Assembly (NCBI GenBank): GCA_036339585.1
Contig: JAYZAS010000007.1
Span: 62,001-126,000 of the forward strand
Direction: 5' to 3'
Source: Pseudomonadota bacterium
GTDB lineage: Bacteria; Pseudomonadota; Alphaproteobacteria; UBA8366
DNA length: 64,000 nt
Each line of letters opens with the position of its first letter. Position 1 is the first letter of the stretch. The notes under the pieces are model-generated. The model saw only the letters and a list, made by a program, of their open reading frames with translations, searched no databases and had not been told where the DNA came from. Made by a program: the position numbers and the translations under genes. Below are positions 52,634 to 62,050 of this stretch, piece after piece.

Positions 52634-54259
52634 TTAATCAAATTCGTCAGCGCGTATGGGTGTTTCTGGCAGAGAATTCGTTGTTATTCTCTGTTTGGTT
52701 ATTTCACCATTTTTGAGATAATGACCATCAGCTGCTCGCTTAGCTGCTTGGTCCCAATTATCGCTCCAATCACCCAGCGTGTATCCGTGCCAGGGGCTCT
52801 CCGGCTTTAGTGAAGGCAAGCCTAGCCTTTCCCATAAACCTAGGGCATTTTCCATATATTCTTTTTTTGGTAGGGCTAAAGGAGGTAACGGCCCCTTCAT
52901 GGTAGCATCTATTAATAACGCAGAGTCCTCTGATACCGATCGTGGCACGCGCGGTCCCTGTCCGTGGCTGCGATTATCCAAAATATGACAATCAATAGCA
53001 GGATTACAGCGGTAACCCATTGCCCAAAAAACCGCGTCACCGTTCTCAGGGTCAATATCATCATTGATAGCTATAATGAATTTTCCGACACCGCTTTGAA
53101 GCGCGGCACAGCCATAAAGAGCTCGCCAAATCTCAGTTGAGGGAGCTTCGCGCTCCATTTGTATAAAAACTATTTTCCGGAGATTGGTTAATGGCTCGTG
53201 AAGTGAAACCTTAATAACTCCATTAATTCCTAGATTATTTTTTAAATGATTAAGAAATAATGGTTCATAGGCAAGACGCTTTATCACAGAGCTTTCACTC
53301 GGTGTGACCTGACTAATAATTGATGGAATAACAGCGTTACGGCGCCGAGTAATTGCCGTCACTTGCATCGTCATATTGTAGCTTTCAAGCGCAACATAGC
53401 CGGCGCTTTCGCCAAAAGGTGCCTCTGGTTCCACGTGCTCGGTGGATATGAGACCTTCAACCACTAATTCTGACTCCGCAGGAACGTTTAATTCGATTGT
53501 CTTACATTTTGTAATGTTTATAGGTTCTCCAACGAGACCTCCCGCAATATCAACCTCATCAATGCCCATTTGTAGTTTTTGTGGTGACATAAAATTGACA
53601 GCGGGCGGGCACCCCACAACGATAGCGCACGGCATTGGTTCTTTTCGCTCTTTCCATTTTTTCCAATGGACATATCCTTCTGCTCCGCCTGGCCTAACGA
53701 CCATCCGGACTGCAAGTCGGTCGGAAGCTTTCAGGCCTGCGCGATAGGTGCCCATATTTTGTGTGCCGGTTATGGGATCCTTTGTTATGCAGTTGGTTGC
53801 GGTCAGGTAGGGGGCGCAGTCAAATCCCGGCGTTGAAATGGGTATGGGCAGTGCGTCTAGGCCACAGCCATTGCCAAGTAGATCGTTACCGGTCAACACA
53901 ATTTCATGACAAGGCGCATCTTCTATTAAACGAGGTTTCACCGGATTGGAAATTGCTCGTCCCCATGTTTCACCCACTTCATCCAGTTCACAACCTAATC
54001 CAATTCTGTATATCTCTGGATTTGTGGCCAGGGCTCCAACAATCACTGGGAGATCATACTTTCGTCCTAAGCTATCGATAATGTTAGTAAAAAGAAATGC
54101 CTTGCGATCCGCTTCAGCAATACCACCCCTAAATTGCCAACGTACCAGCGGATGCATCTCTGTGTCTTTATTTATAGGATCGTTAATTTCGATAAGTAAC
54201 TTCGACGCTCGAAGCGTTTCGATGTGTTCGTGCAAGTCTGGGTAATTGCGTTGGCTCAT
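52634..54259 (-). CDS. UbiD-family (de)carboxylase, paralogue 1
   Basis: 541 residues from the ATG at 54257-54259, preceded by GGGAGGAAGG; an earlier frame start at 54361 gives 34 unconserved residues. The catalytic Arg of NMGTYRAGLK is R173, and the two catalytic Glu of PEAPFGES are E279 and E284, the spacing seen in Fdc1/UbiD. The third domain (about residues 330-470) includes SSVIKRLAYEPLFL and VGKFIIAINDDIDPENGD. UbiD enzymes use prenylated FMN, supplied by UbiX, to decarboxylate aromatic or alpha,beta-unsaturated acids. It is the third of three tandem UbiD genes on this message, about 50-60% alike by eye to its neighbour. The substrate is unknown. Confidence 0.92.
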   Translation of the reverse strand: MSQRNYPDLHEHIETLRASKLLIEINDPINKDTEMHPLVRWQFRGGIAEADRKAFLFTNIIDSLGRKYDLPVIVGALATNPEIYRIGLGCELDEVGETWGRAISNPVKPRLIEDAPCHEIVLTGNDLLGNGCGLDALPIPISTPGFDCAPYLTATNCITKDPITGTQNMGTYRAGLKASDRLAVRMVVRPGGAEGYVHWKKWKERKEPMPCAIVVGCPPAVNFMSPQKLQMGIDEVDIAGGLVGEPINITKCKTIELNVPAESELVVEGLISTEHVEPEAPFGESAGYVALESYNMTMQVTAITRRRNAVIPSIISQVTPSESSVIKRLAYEPLFLNHLKNNLGINGVIKVSLHEPLTNLRKIVFIQMEREAPSTEIWRALYGCAALQSGVGKFIIAINDDIDPENGDAVFWAMGYRCNPAIDCHILDNRSHGQGPRVPRSVSEDSALLIDATMKGPLPPLALPKKEYMENALGLWERLGLPSLKPESPWHGYTLGDWSDNWDQAAKRAADGHYLKNGEITKQRITTNSLPETPIRADEFD

Positions 54260-54362
54260 TCTACCTTCCTCCCTGCAAGAATGTGACGCTTTCATGTTCG
54301 ATATCATATGATTTTGGTGCTTGCAGTTCCTAAAATTTTTCAGCCAATCTTGAAAGTCCAAT

Positions 54363-56423
54363 CTAATTGATTTCAGGACGAACTTGACGAAGTGGTGTTC
54401 CGGGTTTTAGACCCCTCTCGGTTTGTTGTGCGGTAAGCCTTCCATTTTCCGCATAATCTCCTTCGACAGCACGCCGAGCCATTTGTTCCCATCGGTCACT
54501 CCAGTCACCGAGATTGGGTCCATACCATGGTATTTCAGGACTGAGTGCAGGCAGTTCTAGTTCCTTCCAAATCTCCGCAGCTTTTTCCATAAATGGGCGC
54601 GTGGGGAGTGCTAAAGGTGGCATAACTTCTCCCTCCATGGTCGCGTCAATGAGTAGGCTTGAGCCTGAAGAAAATTCGAAAATTTCAGCGCCTGAGGCCT
54701 GTTTTACGTCTCCATATGTTATAATAGTGGAATCTAGCGTTGGATTACACCGGTAAGCAAATGCCCAAAAGATGGAATCAGGGTTGCAAGAGTCGATATC
54801 ATCGTCGACTGCCACAACAAGCTTAATGTTCGTGTTTCGGAAATTAGCGGTTCCATTAAGAGCTCGCCATATCTCGGAGCGCAAAGACCCGCGGTCCATC
54901 GTTAATATTACAAAATGCGGGGTAGGCTCTGGCCCTCCTACAGCAACTTTTTTGATACCTTGAATGCCTAAATTATCTTGCAGATGCGAAAGAATTGTTG
55001 TTTTTCCGGCCTTCCTAATATTCAGGGATGGTCGACATGGAATTGCGCTATTGGCTGATTTTGATTTAATGGTGGCATCAATTAGCATCGTAGAATCGGT
55101 GCTACGATTACCCTTCGGTCCATGGCCTCCAGCTCGATGTTTTAATATGTGAATATCCTGTATTGGATTTGCACGTTGAGTGATTGACCACAAGATTTCA
55201 TTGCCGTTGATTGGATCTATATCTTCGCTAACTGCTATCACATACTTTCCACAATCGGCACGGAAGTTAGATATTCCATAAAGAGCTCGCCAAATCTCTG
55301 TAGTTTTTGCTTCGCGGGCCATTCGAATGAAAGTAACTTTGCGTAAATTCGTCAAAGGTTCGTGAAGTGTAACGCTTTGGATACCTTGTATGCCAAGATT
55401 ATCTCTTAGGTGAGCTAAAAACATTGGTTCATAGGCAACCTTCTTTATTACTGAACTTTCACTGGGAGTTACTTGGCTAATTATCGAGGCTAAAACCGGT
55501 TTCGTCTTGGAAGTGATTGCTGTCACGTGCATCTGCATGTTGAATTCTTCAAGCGCGATATGCCCATGGCTCTCACCAAATGGCGCTTCTGGTTCTAAGT
55601 AGTCGGTCTCCACAAATCCCTCTATAACCAATTCAGCATCGGCAGGGACCGTAAGATCGATGGTTTTGCATCTCACAATATGCATAGGTTCGCCGGCCAA
55701 ACCTCCGGCGACCTCCATTTCATCCATATTTTTAGGTAATTTTTGAGGTCCAGTAAAAGCCACGTGTGGCGGTGCACCTATAACAAAAGCACAGGGCATT
55801 TTTTCACCGAGTTTTTTGTATTTGCACCAGTGTTCGTAACCACCAGCGCCACCAGTCCGACTGGCCATTCGAACACAAAGTCGATTGGATGATTTTAACC
55901 CAGCTCGATAGGTGCCCATATTCTGAATTCCTGTTTCTGGATCCTTAGTTATACAATTGGTTGCGGTGAAATATGGTGCGCAGTCATAACCAGGCGTCGA
56001 AATAGGTATCGGAAGTGCATCAAGCCCTTTTCCTTCCCCAACAAGTTCATCTCCTTTCCAGATAGTTTCCTGACATGGAGCAACATTTACTTCTATTGGA
56101 AGTATCGGGTTTGCAATGGCTTGTTCCCAATGTTTCCCTATCGAATCCAATTCGACATCCATACCGATTCGATAAACTTCCGGCGTAGTCGCTAAAGCAC
56201 CCACCACAACCGGCATGCGATATCTTCTACCTTTACTGTCGACAACATTTTCGAAAAACCACGCTTTGCGCTCGTATTCGGGTATACCTCCTCTAAATTG
56301 CCAGCGAACTAACGGGTGCAGCTCCGTATCTTTGTTTATTGGCCGGCTTATTTTGCGCAGCAAGCCTGCACTCTCTAACCTTAATAAATGGTCCTGAAAA
56401 TCGCTGTAATTGCGCTTTATCAT
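54363..56423 (-). CDS. UbiD-family (de)carboxylase, paralogue 2, with duplicated C-terminal domain
   Basis: 686 residues, about 120-145 longer than its two neighbours. The catalytic residues are intact: R173 in NMGTYRAGLK and E279/E284 in PEAPFGES. The extra length is a tandem copy of the third domain. Unit A (336-452) runs from AHLRDNLGIQGIQ through EIWRALYGISNF and AVSEDIDP to LIDATI; unit B (479-596) repeats SHLQDNLGIQGIK, EIWRALNGTANF, AVDDDIDS and LIDATME, joined by a 26-residue linker. The C-terminal tail PPLALPTRPFMEKAAEIW is present once, after unit B. The UbiD C-terminal domain mediates oligomerisation, so the copy could change assembly. The start has no strong ribosome binding site. 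It is the middle gene of the tandem triplet. Confidence 0.9.
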   Translation of the reverse strand: MIKRNYSDFQDHLLRLESAGLLRKISRPINKDTELHPLVRWQFRGGIPEYERKAWFFENVVDSKGRRYRMPVVVGALATTPEVYRIGMDVELDSIGKHWEQAIANPILPIEVNVAPCQETIWKGDELVGEGKGLDALPIPISTPGYDCAPYFTATNCITKDPETGIQNMGTYRAGLKSSNRLCVRMASRTGGAGGYEHWCKYKKLGEKMPCAFVIGAPPHVAFTGPQKLPKNMDEMEVAGGLAGEPMHIVRCKTIDLTVPADAELVIEGFVETDYLEPEAPFGESHGHIALEEFNMQMHVTAITSKTKPVLASIISQVTPSESSVIKKVAYEPMFLAHLRDNLGIQGIQSVTLHEPLTNLRKVTFIRMAREAKTTEIWRALYGISNFRADCGKYVIAVSEDIDPINGNEILWSITQRANPIQDIHILKHRAGGHGPKGNRSTDSTMLIDATIKSKSANSAIPCRPSLNIRKAGKTTILSHLQDNLGIQGIKKVAVGGPEPTPHFVILTMDRGSLRSEIWRALNGTANFRNTNIKLVVAVDDDIDSCNPDSIFWAFAYRCNPTLDSTIITYGDVKQASGAEIFEFSSGSSLLIDATMEGEVMPPLALPTRPFMEKAAEIWKELELPALSPEIPWYGPNLGDWSDRWEQMARRAVEGDYAENGRLTAQQTERGLKPGTPLRQVRPEIN

Positions 56424-56432
56424 AAATCCGTC

Positions 56433-58127
56433 CTATTTGTTGGACTCTGGAATACCGTCCCATTTAATTTCTTCATTAGGCTCCTCATCTCCGACACCGG
56501 GATTACCAATATTGAGTGTGCGCACTTCAGTATTCATTTCGACATCATTGCGGCGATATTTTGCGATAATTTTGCCTGTTTCCCAATAATCACTCCGCAC
56601 AGCGCGACGTGCCATGATATCTAGTTCGGCATTCCATTCGCCAAGGTCATAGCCATACCATGGACGCTCTGGTTTTATCTCGGGCAGACCTAATTCATTC
56701 CAGATCTCTGCCGCTTTTTCCATGTATTGACGCTTCGGCAGGGCAACCGGTGGCAAGTCTTCCTTCAAAGTGGCGTCAATCAGTACAGCAGAATCCTCAG
56801 AGTCAATCATACTTCGAGGGCCATGGCCCTCGTGTTTGTGGGGCAACATATGAGTGTCTCGATGGGGTTTGCAGCGATATGACATAGCCCAAAAAATTGC
56901 ATTTGCATCATCAGGGTCGATGTCCTCGTCTATGGCGACAACCCATTTTCCTTCTGCCATTCGGTGTGCGGCAGTAGCATAAAGTGCTCGCCAAACTTCC
57001 GTTCGAGCTGCTCCCTTTTTCATTATTATCAAAATCAGCTTGTGAAGAGACGTCAAAGGCTCGTGCGTTGAGACCCTTACGAGACCTTGTATGCCTACGG
57101 CGTCTCGTAGGTGCCCTAATAGCTTTGCCTCGTACGCTGGCCGTTTAATAGTAGCTGATTCGCTTGGTGTTACTTGGCTGACCCAAGAAGTAATCACTGC
57201 ATTTTTCTTACGTGTAATTGCTGTAACATCCATAAAGCCATTGTATTCCTGCAAATTGACATGTCCGTGGCTCTCACCAAAAGGAGCCTCCGGCTCAAGC
57301 CATTCGGTACTAATGAAGCCCTCTACAACAACTTCAGCGTCGGCTGGCACAATTAGGTCTATCGTCTTTGCTTTCACCATATGTAATGGTGCATTTACTA
57401 GCCCACCCGAGACATGATGCTCATCAAGTCCATGAGGCAGCTTTTGTACTGAGGTAAAAGACACAATTGGCGGACAGCCGAGAACGACGGCACAAGGCAT
57501 AGGCTCACCACGCTCTTTCCATTCGAGCCAATGTAGATACCCGCCTGTATGATGCTCAATTGAGGGGTTAAAACCTAATCGGTCTGGTGCTTTAAGTTGC
57601 GCGCGATAATTACCATTGTTGTATGACCCATCAACGGGGCTTTTTGTAATAAAGTGTGATGACGACATATAAGGGGCATTGTCCCAACCGGGGGTTGATA
57701 TTGGGACCGGTATGGAATCTAATCCATGGCCGTCCAGAAGTTGTTCACCAATAAATACTTGTTCGTGGCAAGGCGCATCATTTGATTCTAGAGTGATTGG
57801 CGGAACTGGATTATTCATTGCATTAATCCACGTGGACCCTATCTCATCGATCTCACAACCCATGCCAGTTTTATAAATTTGTCTGCTCCCTGCGAGGCCG
57901 CAAACAAGAACTGGAATATCAAATTTCCGGCCTTTACTGTCCACAACATTGGTAAACAGCCATGCTTTTCGCTCTTTATCGCTGATGCCTCCCCTAAACT
58001 GCCAGCGTACTAAGGGATGCATTTCGGTATCTTTATTAATTTCTCTATCAATTTCAATGAGAAGGTCAGCCGAACGTAATGCCTCTATGTGATCGTGCAG
58101 GTCGGGATACTGACGTTTTGCACTCAT
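56433..58127 (-). CDS. UbiD-family (de)carboxylase, paralogue 3
   Basis: 564 residues. The catalytic Arg is R175 in NGNYRAQLK and the two Glu are E280 and E285 in PEAPFGES. The domain order matches paralogue 1, with VTPSESATIKRPAYEAKLL and EGKWVVAIDEDIDPDDAN in domain three. It has the most divergent substrate-facing segment of the three (SSHFITKSPVDGSYNNGNYR against TATNCITKDPxTGxQNMGTYR), so it probably acts on a different acid. It is the first gene of the six-gene minus-strand operon and is 9 bases before paralogue 2. Confidence 0.93.
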   Translation of the reverse strand: MSAKRQYPDLHDHIEALRSADLLIEIDREINKDTEMHPLVRWQFRGGISDKERKAWLFTNVVDSKGRKFDIPVLVCGLAGSRQIYKTGMGCEIDEIGSTWINAMNNPVPPITLESNDAPCHEQVFIGEQLLDGHGLDSIPVPISTPGWDNAPYMSSSHFITKSPVDGSYNNGNYRAQLKAPDRLGFNPSIEHHTGGYLHWLEWKERGEPMPCAVVLGCPPIVSFTSVQKLPHGLDEHHVSGGLVNAPLHMVKAKTIDLIVPADAEVVVEGFISTEWLEPEAPFGESHGHVNLQEYNGFMDVTAITRKKNAVITSWVSQVTPSESATIKRPAYEAKLLGHLRDAVGIQGLVRVSTHEPLTSLHKLILIIMKKGAARTEVWRALYATAAHRMAEGKWVVAIDEDIDPDDANAIFWAMSYRCKPHRDTHMLPHKHEGHGPRSMIDSEDSAVLIDATLKEDLPPVALPKRQYMEKAAEIWNELGLPEIKPERPWYGYDLGEWNAELDIMARRAVRSDYWETGKIIAKYRRNDVEMNTEVRTLNIGNPGVGDEEPNEEIKWDGIPESNK

Positions 58128-58238
58128 TTTAAATTGCCCCCGTATTCGCTGATATTAATTCGAGCTTCTGACTAAAAACTCGTACAATATCGTCCAAGGT
58201 GGTTCAATCTCAATTTGTGTAAGTTGTGAAAATGTTTG

Positions 58239-58268
58239 CATTGACGCAGGGCAGTCAAAACGTCAATG
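58239..58268. promoter_or_regulatory. Candidate operator between the UbiD and molybdenum-hydroxylase operons
   Basis: Perfect eight-base inverted arms CATTGACG (58239-58246) and CGTCAATG (58261-58268) are separated by 14 bases, so the half-site centres are 22 bases apart, about two helical turns. Two more TTGAC half-sites (58280s and 58290s) follow on the plus strand. The divergent spacer between 58128 and 58297 would suit a regulator controlling both operons. No regulator gene is nearby. Confidence 0.5.
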
Positions 58269-58297
58269 TCTTCTTCCGATTGACAAGGGTTGACCAA

Positions 58298-59182
58298 ATG
58301 AAAGCTGCAGCGTTTGATTACATCAGGCCGGATACACTTGAAGCAGTGTTGGAAGCGTTGGACCGTGCAGGTGACGAAGGTCGCATTATAGCTGGTGGGC
58401 AAACTTTGGTTCCAATGATGGCAATGCGTTTGGTCAAAGCAGAATTATTAATAGACATTAATCATATCCAAACCTTAGCAGGTATACAGACATCTAATGA
58501 AAACCTCTCAATCAGGGCATGCACCAGGCAAGCCGAGGCTGCGGCATCTGAGAAGATTATCAATAAATTGCCTCTCCTCGCAAAAGCGTTGGAGCATGTT
58601 GGTCATACCCAAACCCGCAATCGTGGAACGGTCGGTGGGAGTATAGCCAATGCAGACCCGTCGGCAGAAATACCTATTGTGGCTCGTTGTTTGGATGCAA
58701 AGATCGTGGCACTTAGAAAAGATGGTGAAAGACAAATTTGTGCTGGTGATTTTTTCTATTCTGCTATGGATACAGCACTAGAAGATACAGAGTGTCTCAC
58801 TGAAGTACGCTTTCCGATTTGGAGTGAGGAAGTCGTTGGGAGTGGGTTCCATGAGGTGAGTATTCGCAATAGCGATTATGCACTCGTTGCAGTAGCGGCT
58901 CAGCTAGCAACGGATTTTGGGGGCAAATGCACTCGTGCAGCCGTTGCTGTAGGGGGCTGTGCCCCTGCTGCAGTAAAGATCGATGCGGTAGAAAAAGCAC
59001 TTGTGGGTAAACCTCTTTCTGATGCTGTCTTAGATGAGGCATGCGGCTTGATAATGGAAGCACTAGACCCTGATACCGATGTTCACGCTACGGCCGAATA
59101 TCGAAAACGTGTTGCGGGGAGGATTACTCGCAGGGTATTGGAGGAGGCTAGGGCTGAGGTTTATGAGGCAAGGAATGAGTGA
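58298..59182 (+). CDS. Molybdenum hydroxylase FAD-binding (medium) subunit
   Basis: 294 residues from the ATG at 58298; a start at 58226 would place the inverted repeat inside the gene. The FAD pyrophosphate motif IIAGGQTLVPMMAMR is at residues 30-44 and TRNRGTVGGSIANADPSAEIP at 106-126; both are hallmarks of the CO-dehydrogenase/xanthine-dehydrogenase flavoprotein subunit. The C-terminal CO_deh_flav_C domain starts near GSGFHEVSIRNSDYALVAVA. The subunit passes electrons from the Fe-S subunit to FAD. It is the first of three structural genes with overlapping stops and starts. Confidence 0.93.
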   Translation: MKAAAFDYIRPDTLEAVLEALDRAGDEGRIIAGGQTLVPMMAMRLVKAELLIDINHIQTLAGIQTSNENLSIRACTRQAEAAASEKIINKLPLLAKALEHVGHTQTRNRGTVGGSIANADPSAEIPIVARCLDAKIVALRKDGERQICAGDFFYSAMDTALEDTECLTEVRFPIWSEEVVGSGFHEVSIRNSDYALVAVAAQLATDFGGKCTRAAVAVGGCAPAAVKIDAVEKALVGKPLSDAVLDEACGLIMEALDPDTDVHATAEYRKRVAGRITRRVLEEARAEVYEARNE

Positions 59183-59666
59183 ACAGTATTTAAAAAAGAT
59201 AAACGTAACGGTAAATGGAATGTCTCAAGTCGCTCAAATTCCACCTCGTATGACACTTCTTGACTTTCTTCGTGACGAGCTCGATTTGACTGGTAGCCAT
59301 GCGGGGTGCGAACATGGTGTCTGTGGTGCGTGTTCGGTCATTCACGATGGTGCTCCGGTGCGCTCATGTTTAATGTATGCAGTTCAAGCAGATGGTTGCG
59401 AAGTAACCACTGTCGAGGGGCTTTCGGAAGCGGATGGCACATTAAGCATACTGCAAGATTGTTTTTGTGAAACGCACGCCATGCAATGTGGATATTGTAC
59501 TCCTGGTATGCTTATAGCAGGTCATTCTCTGCTCCAAGAAAACCCTAGCCCCAGTGAGATGGAAATAGTCGAGGCCATAGGAGGTAATATCTGCAGGTGC
59601 ACAGGTTACAGGCAAATTATCGAGGCAATTGCACTTGCTGCAAGCCGTCTTAAGGAGGCGTCGTGA
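59175..59666 (+). CDS. Molybdenum hydroxylase [2Fe-2S] (small) subunit
   Basis: 163 residues from the ATG at 59175, overlapping the previous stop by eight bases. The plant-type cluster uses C45, C50, C53 and C65 (GCEHGVCGACSVIHD...C), and the second cluster C105, C108, C140 and C142 (QCGYCTPGM and GGNICRCTGY). All eight cysteines are intact. It relays electrons from the molybdenum site to the FAD subunit. The gene ends with a stop that overlaps the GTG start of the large subunit. Confidence 0.95.
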   Translation: MSEQYLKKINVTVNGMSQVAQIPPRMTLLDFLRDELDLTGSHAGCEHGVCGACSVIHDGAPVRSCLMYAVQADGCEVTTVEGLSEADGTLSILQDCFCETHAMQCGYCTPGMLIAGHSLLQENPSPSEMEIVEAIGGNICRCTGYRQIIEAIALAASRLKEAS

Positions 59667-62050
59667 CCGAGTATCGTTACGTGAGCAAACCCCGGAGGAC
59701 AAAAGAAGACCGTCGTTTTGTTACGGGACAAGGAAGTTTTGTGGGCGACATTAAATGCCATGGTATGAAGCATGTCGCATTGGTAATGAGCCCGTTCCCT
59801 TCAGCCGAGATCAAGTCGATTGATGCTACGGAGGCGCTTGCCCTTGATGGCGTGCATTATGTATTGACAGGACTAGAATTAGAAAACGCAACCAATTCAC
59901 TGATGTCAGGTCTAGATTTGCCGAACTATCACCGTTACCCACTTGCCTCAAAGGTAACGCGCTATGCTGGGGAGTGGGTAGCCGCTGTTGTTGCCGATAG
60001 TCGTTATATTGCTGAAGATGCTGCGGAACTAGTTTATGTGGATTATGAGGCATTGGATTTCGTTGTAGATCCAGAAGAAGCGATAAAGCCAGGAGCCCCG
60101 TTGGTACATCCTGAGATCGGTGGAAATATTTTTTTTCAGCGTAAGTTTGAATGGGGCCCTGTTGATGACGATTTTGAATCAGCTGATCACGCTATTAGTT
60201 ACAGAGCCCGCTGGAGCCGTAATTCAACGGTGCCAATTGAGACATTTGGTGTGGTAGCTCAATGGAGTTCTTCAGAAAAATTACTCGATGTCTGGGCTTC
60301 GATCCAAATGCCGAAGTATCAGGAACAAATTAGTAATGCCCTAAAACTTTCATCGAATAGTGTTCGCGTTCATTATGATGTTGACGTAGGAGGCAGCTAC
60401 GGGGTCAAACGCGGTATAAAGCATTCAGTTTTAGTGGGGTATCTCTCCATGAAACTGGGTTATCCTGTGCGGTTGATAGAGGATAGGCTTGAAAATATGA
60501 TTGGCGGAGATGCTCACGGGCCAGACCGTATTTTTGATGTTGACATGGCTTTCGACGGTGAAGGAATTATCAAGTCTTTGCGGATGCGTGCATTGGATGA
60601 TGCTGGCGCGTCTCCTGGACGTGCCCCTCTTCAACTAGGAAAACCGGTTACCGCTATAGTTGGTCCTTACCGGATTGGCAGTGTCGAATATGAAGCTATC
60701 TCTGTAAGTACACATAAGACAACACAAGAGGCTGTGAGAGGATTTGGTCAGTCGCCGACAAATTTTGCAATAGAGGTTGGAATTGATAAAGTAGCGCGCT
60801 TTCTAAATTTAGATCGATTTGAAGTCCGGCGCAGAAATTTTATTCAAAAGGATGAATTTCCTTATGAAATACCCAGCGGCACCTCTTACGACAGCGGTGA
60901 TTATCATGCTGTTCTGAACAAAACCGAGAAACTAGCAAATATAAGATCGTTAATATCAAAACGCGATCAAATCCGGGCAGAGGGAAAGTTTGCAGGCATT
61001 GGAATTGCTACTTGTCTTGAGCCATCTGGAGGAAATGCAGGATTTGAGCCGCTTTTTAATGAAAAAAATCCTACAACGACTTGGATGGAAAGCTGTCAAG
61101 TTAAGATTGACCTCAATGGCTCTATCACAGGTATTATTGCGACCACATCGGCAGGCCAGGGACATGAATCTTTAGTTTCTACGGTTATTGGCGAGGTACT
61201 ACAACGCAATCCAGACTCAATTAGGGTCACACGCACGGATTCGCTCGCAAGTTTGCCGAGCAATAGTCCGGTTGGAAGCAGGATGGCAATAATGTTGGGT
61301 GGTGCGGCACAAGGTGCATCGGAGAAGATAAGGAAGCAACTTATTCGCATAGCGGCGCACAATCTTCAGCTTCCTGTTAATCAATTAGAATATTGTAATG
61401 GTGATGTTTTAGCAAGGAAAGAGCCGCACATAAAAATTGAGTGGTGCGAGCTTATTGAAATTGCGCATCGCAGATATCACGACTTGCCAGATAATATGGA
61501 GCCAGGGTTGCAAGCACGCCATGTCTGGGAAGTACCGACTGGTGGTTCAATGCCCACGCCAGACGGAAAAGTGCAAATGTACCCATGTTACTCTTTCGAG
61601 GCACACATTCCGCTAGTCTCTATCGATCCGCTTACCGGTCAGGTAACAATTCAAGATTATTACATTGGGCATGATTGTGGCACTCAAATAAATCCGCACA
61701 TTGTCCATGGTATGACTTATGGAGGCATCGCGCACGGGATAGGTGCAGCACTTTACGAAAAGTTCGAATATAACGATGACGGCCAATTATTAGCCGGTAC
61801 GTTTATGGATTACTTGTTGCCTTCTGCTCACGAGATTCCAAAAGTAAATATGGTCGACCATTGTACGCCCTCTCCCCTAACTCCTATGGGTCAGAAGGGC
61901 AGTGGGGAAGGTGGTTACCTTGGCGCTCCAGCGGCTATAGCGAGCGCAGTCAATGATGCTCTAGAACCGATAGGTAGTGAAATTTTGACACTACCAATGC
62001 GCGTCCAAGATATTGAGGAGGTTTTATGTGACGCTATCCAAGCTGGATAG
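59663..62050 (+). CDS. Molybdenum hydroxylase large (molybdopterin) subunit, not CO dehydrogenase
   Basis: 795 residues from a GTG with GGAGG upstream. Molybdopterin-binding parts are present, and the active-site loop is EAVRGFGQSP (356-365). Form I CO dehydrogenase has a Cys-containing loop there and form II has AYRGAGR, so this is neither. The catalytic Glu is E749 in GQKGSGEGGYLG. The N-terminal part reads GRRFVTGQGSFVGDI-like (DRRFVTGQGSFVGDI). Such enzymes hydroxylate aromatic heterocycles, aldehydes or similar carbons using MCD or MPT cofactor. The divergent UbiD operon suggests an aromatic or unsaturated acid pathway. XdhC/CoxF-type maturation genes are not visible here. Confidence 0.92.
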   Translation: MTEYRYVSKPRRTKEDRRFVTGQGSFVGDIKCHGMKHVALVMSPFPSAEIKSIDATEALALDGVHYVLTGLELENATNSLMSGLDLPNYHRYPLASKVTRYAGEWVAAVVADSRYIAEDAAELVYVDYEALDFVVDPEEAIKPGAPLVHPEIGGNIFFQRKFEWGPVDDDFESADHAISYRARWSRNSTVPIETFGVVAQWSSSEKLLDVWASIQMPKYQEQISNALKLSSNSVRVHYDVDVGGSYGVKRGIKHSVLVGYLSMKLGYPVRLIEDRLENMIGGDAHGPDRIFDVDMAFDGEGIIKSLRMRALDDAGASPGRAPLQLGKPVTAIVGPYRIGSVEYEAISVSTHKTTQEAVRGFGQSPTNFAIEVGIDKVARFLNLDRFEVRRRNFIQKDEFPYEIPSGTSYDSGDYHAVLNKTEKLANIRSLISKRDQIRAEGKFAGIGIATCLEPSGGNAGFEPLFNEKNPTTTWMESCQVKIDLNGSITGIIATTSAGQGHESLVSTVIGEVLQRNPDSIRVTRTDSLASLPSNSPVGSRMAIMLGGAAQGASEKIRKQLIRIAAHNLQLPVNQLEYCNGDVLARKEPHIKIEWCELIEIAHRRYHDLPDNMEPGLQARHVWEVPTGGSMPTPDGKVQMYPCYSFEAHIPLVSIDPLTGQVTIQDYYIGHDCGTQINPHIVHGMTYGGIAHGIGAALYEKFEYNDDGQLLAGTFMDYLLPSAHEIPKVNMVDHCTPSPLTPMGQKGSGEGGYLGAPAAIASAVNDALEPIGSEILTLPMRVQDIEEVLCDAIQAG

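Noticed and set aside
59663-62050. Annotation of the molybdenum hydroxylase as CO dehydrogenase (CoxL)
   Set aside because: The active-site loop is AVRGFGQSP, unlike the loops of form I or form II CO dehydrogenase.
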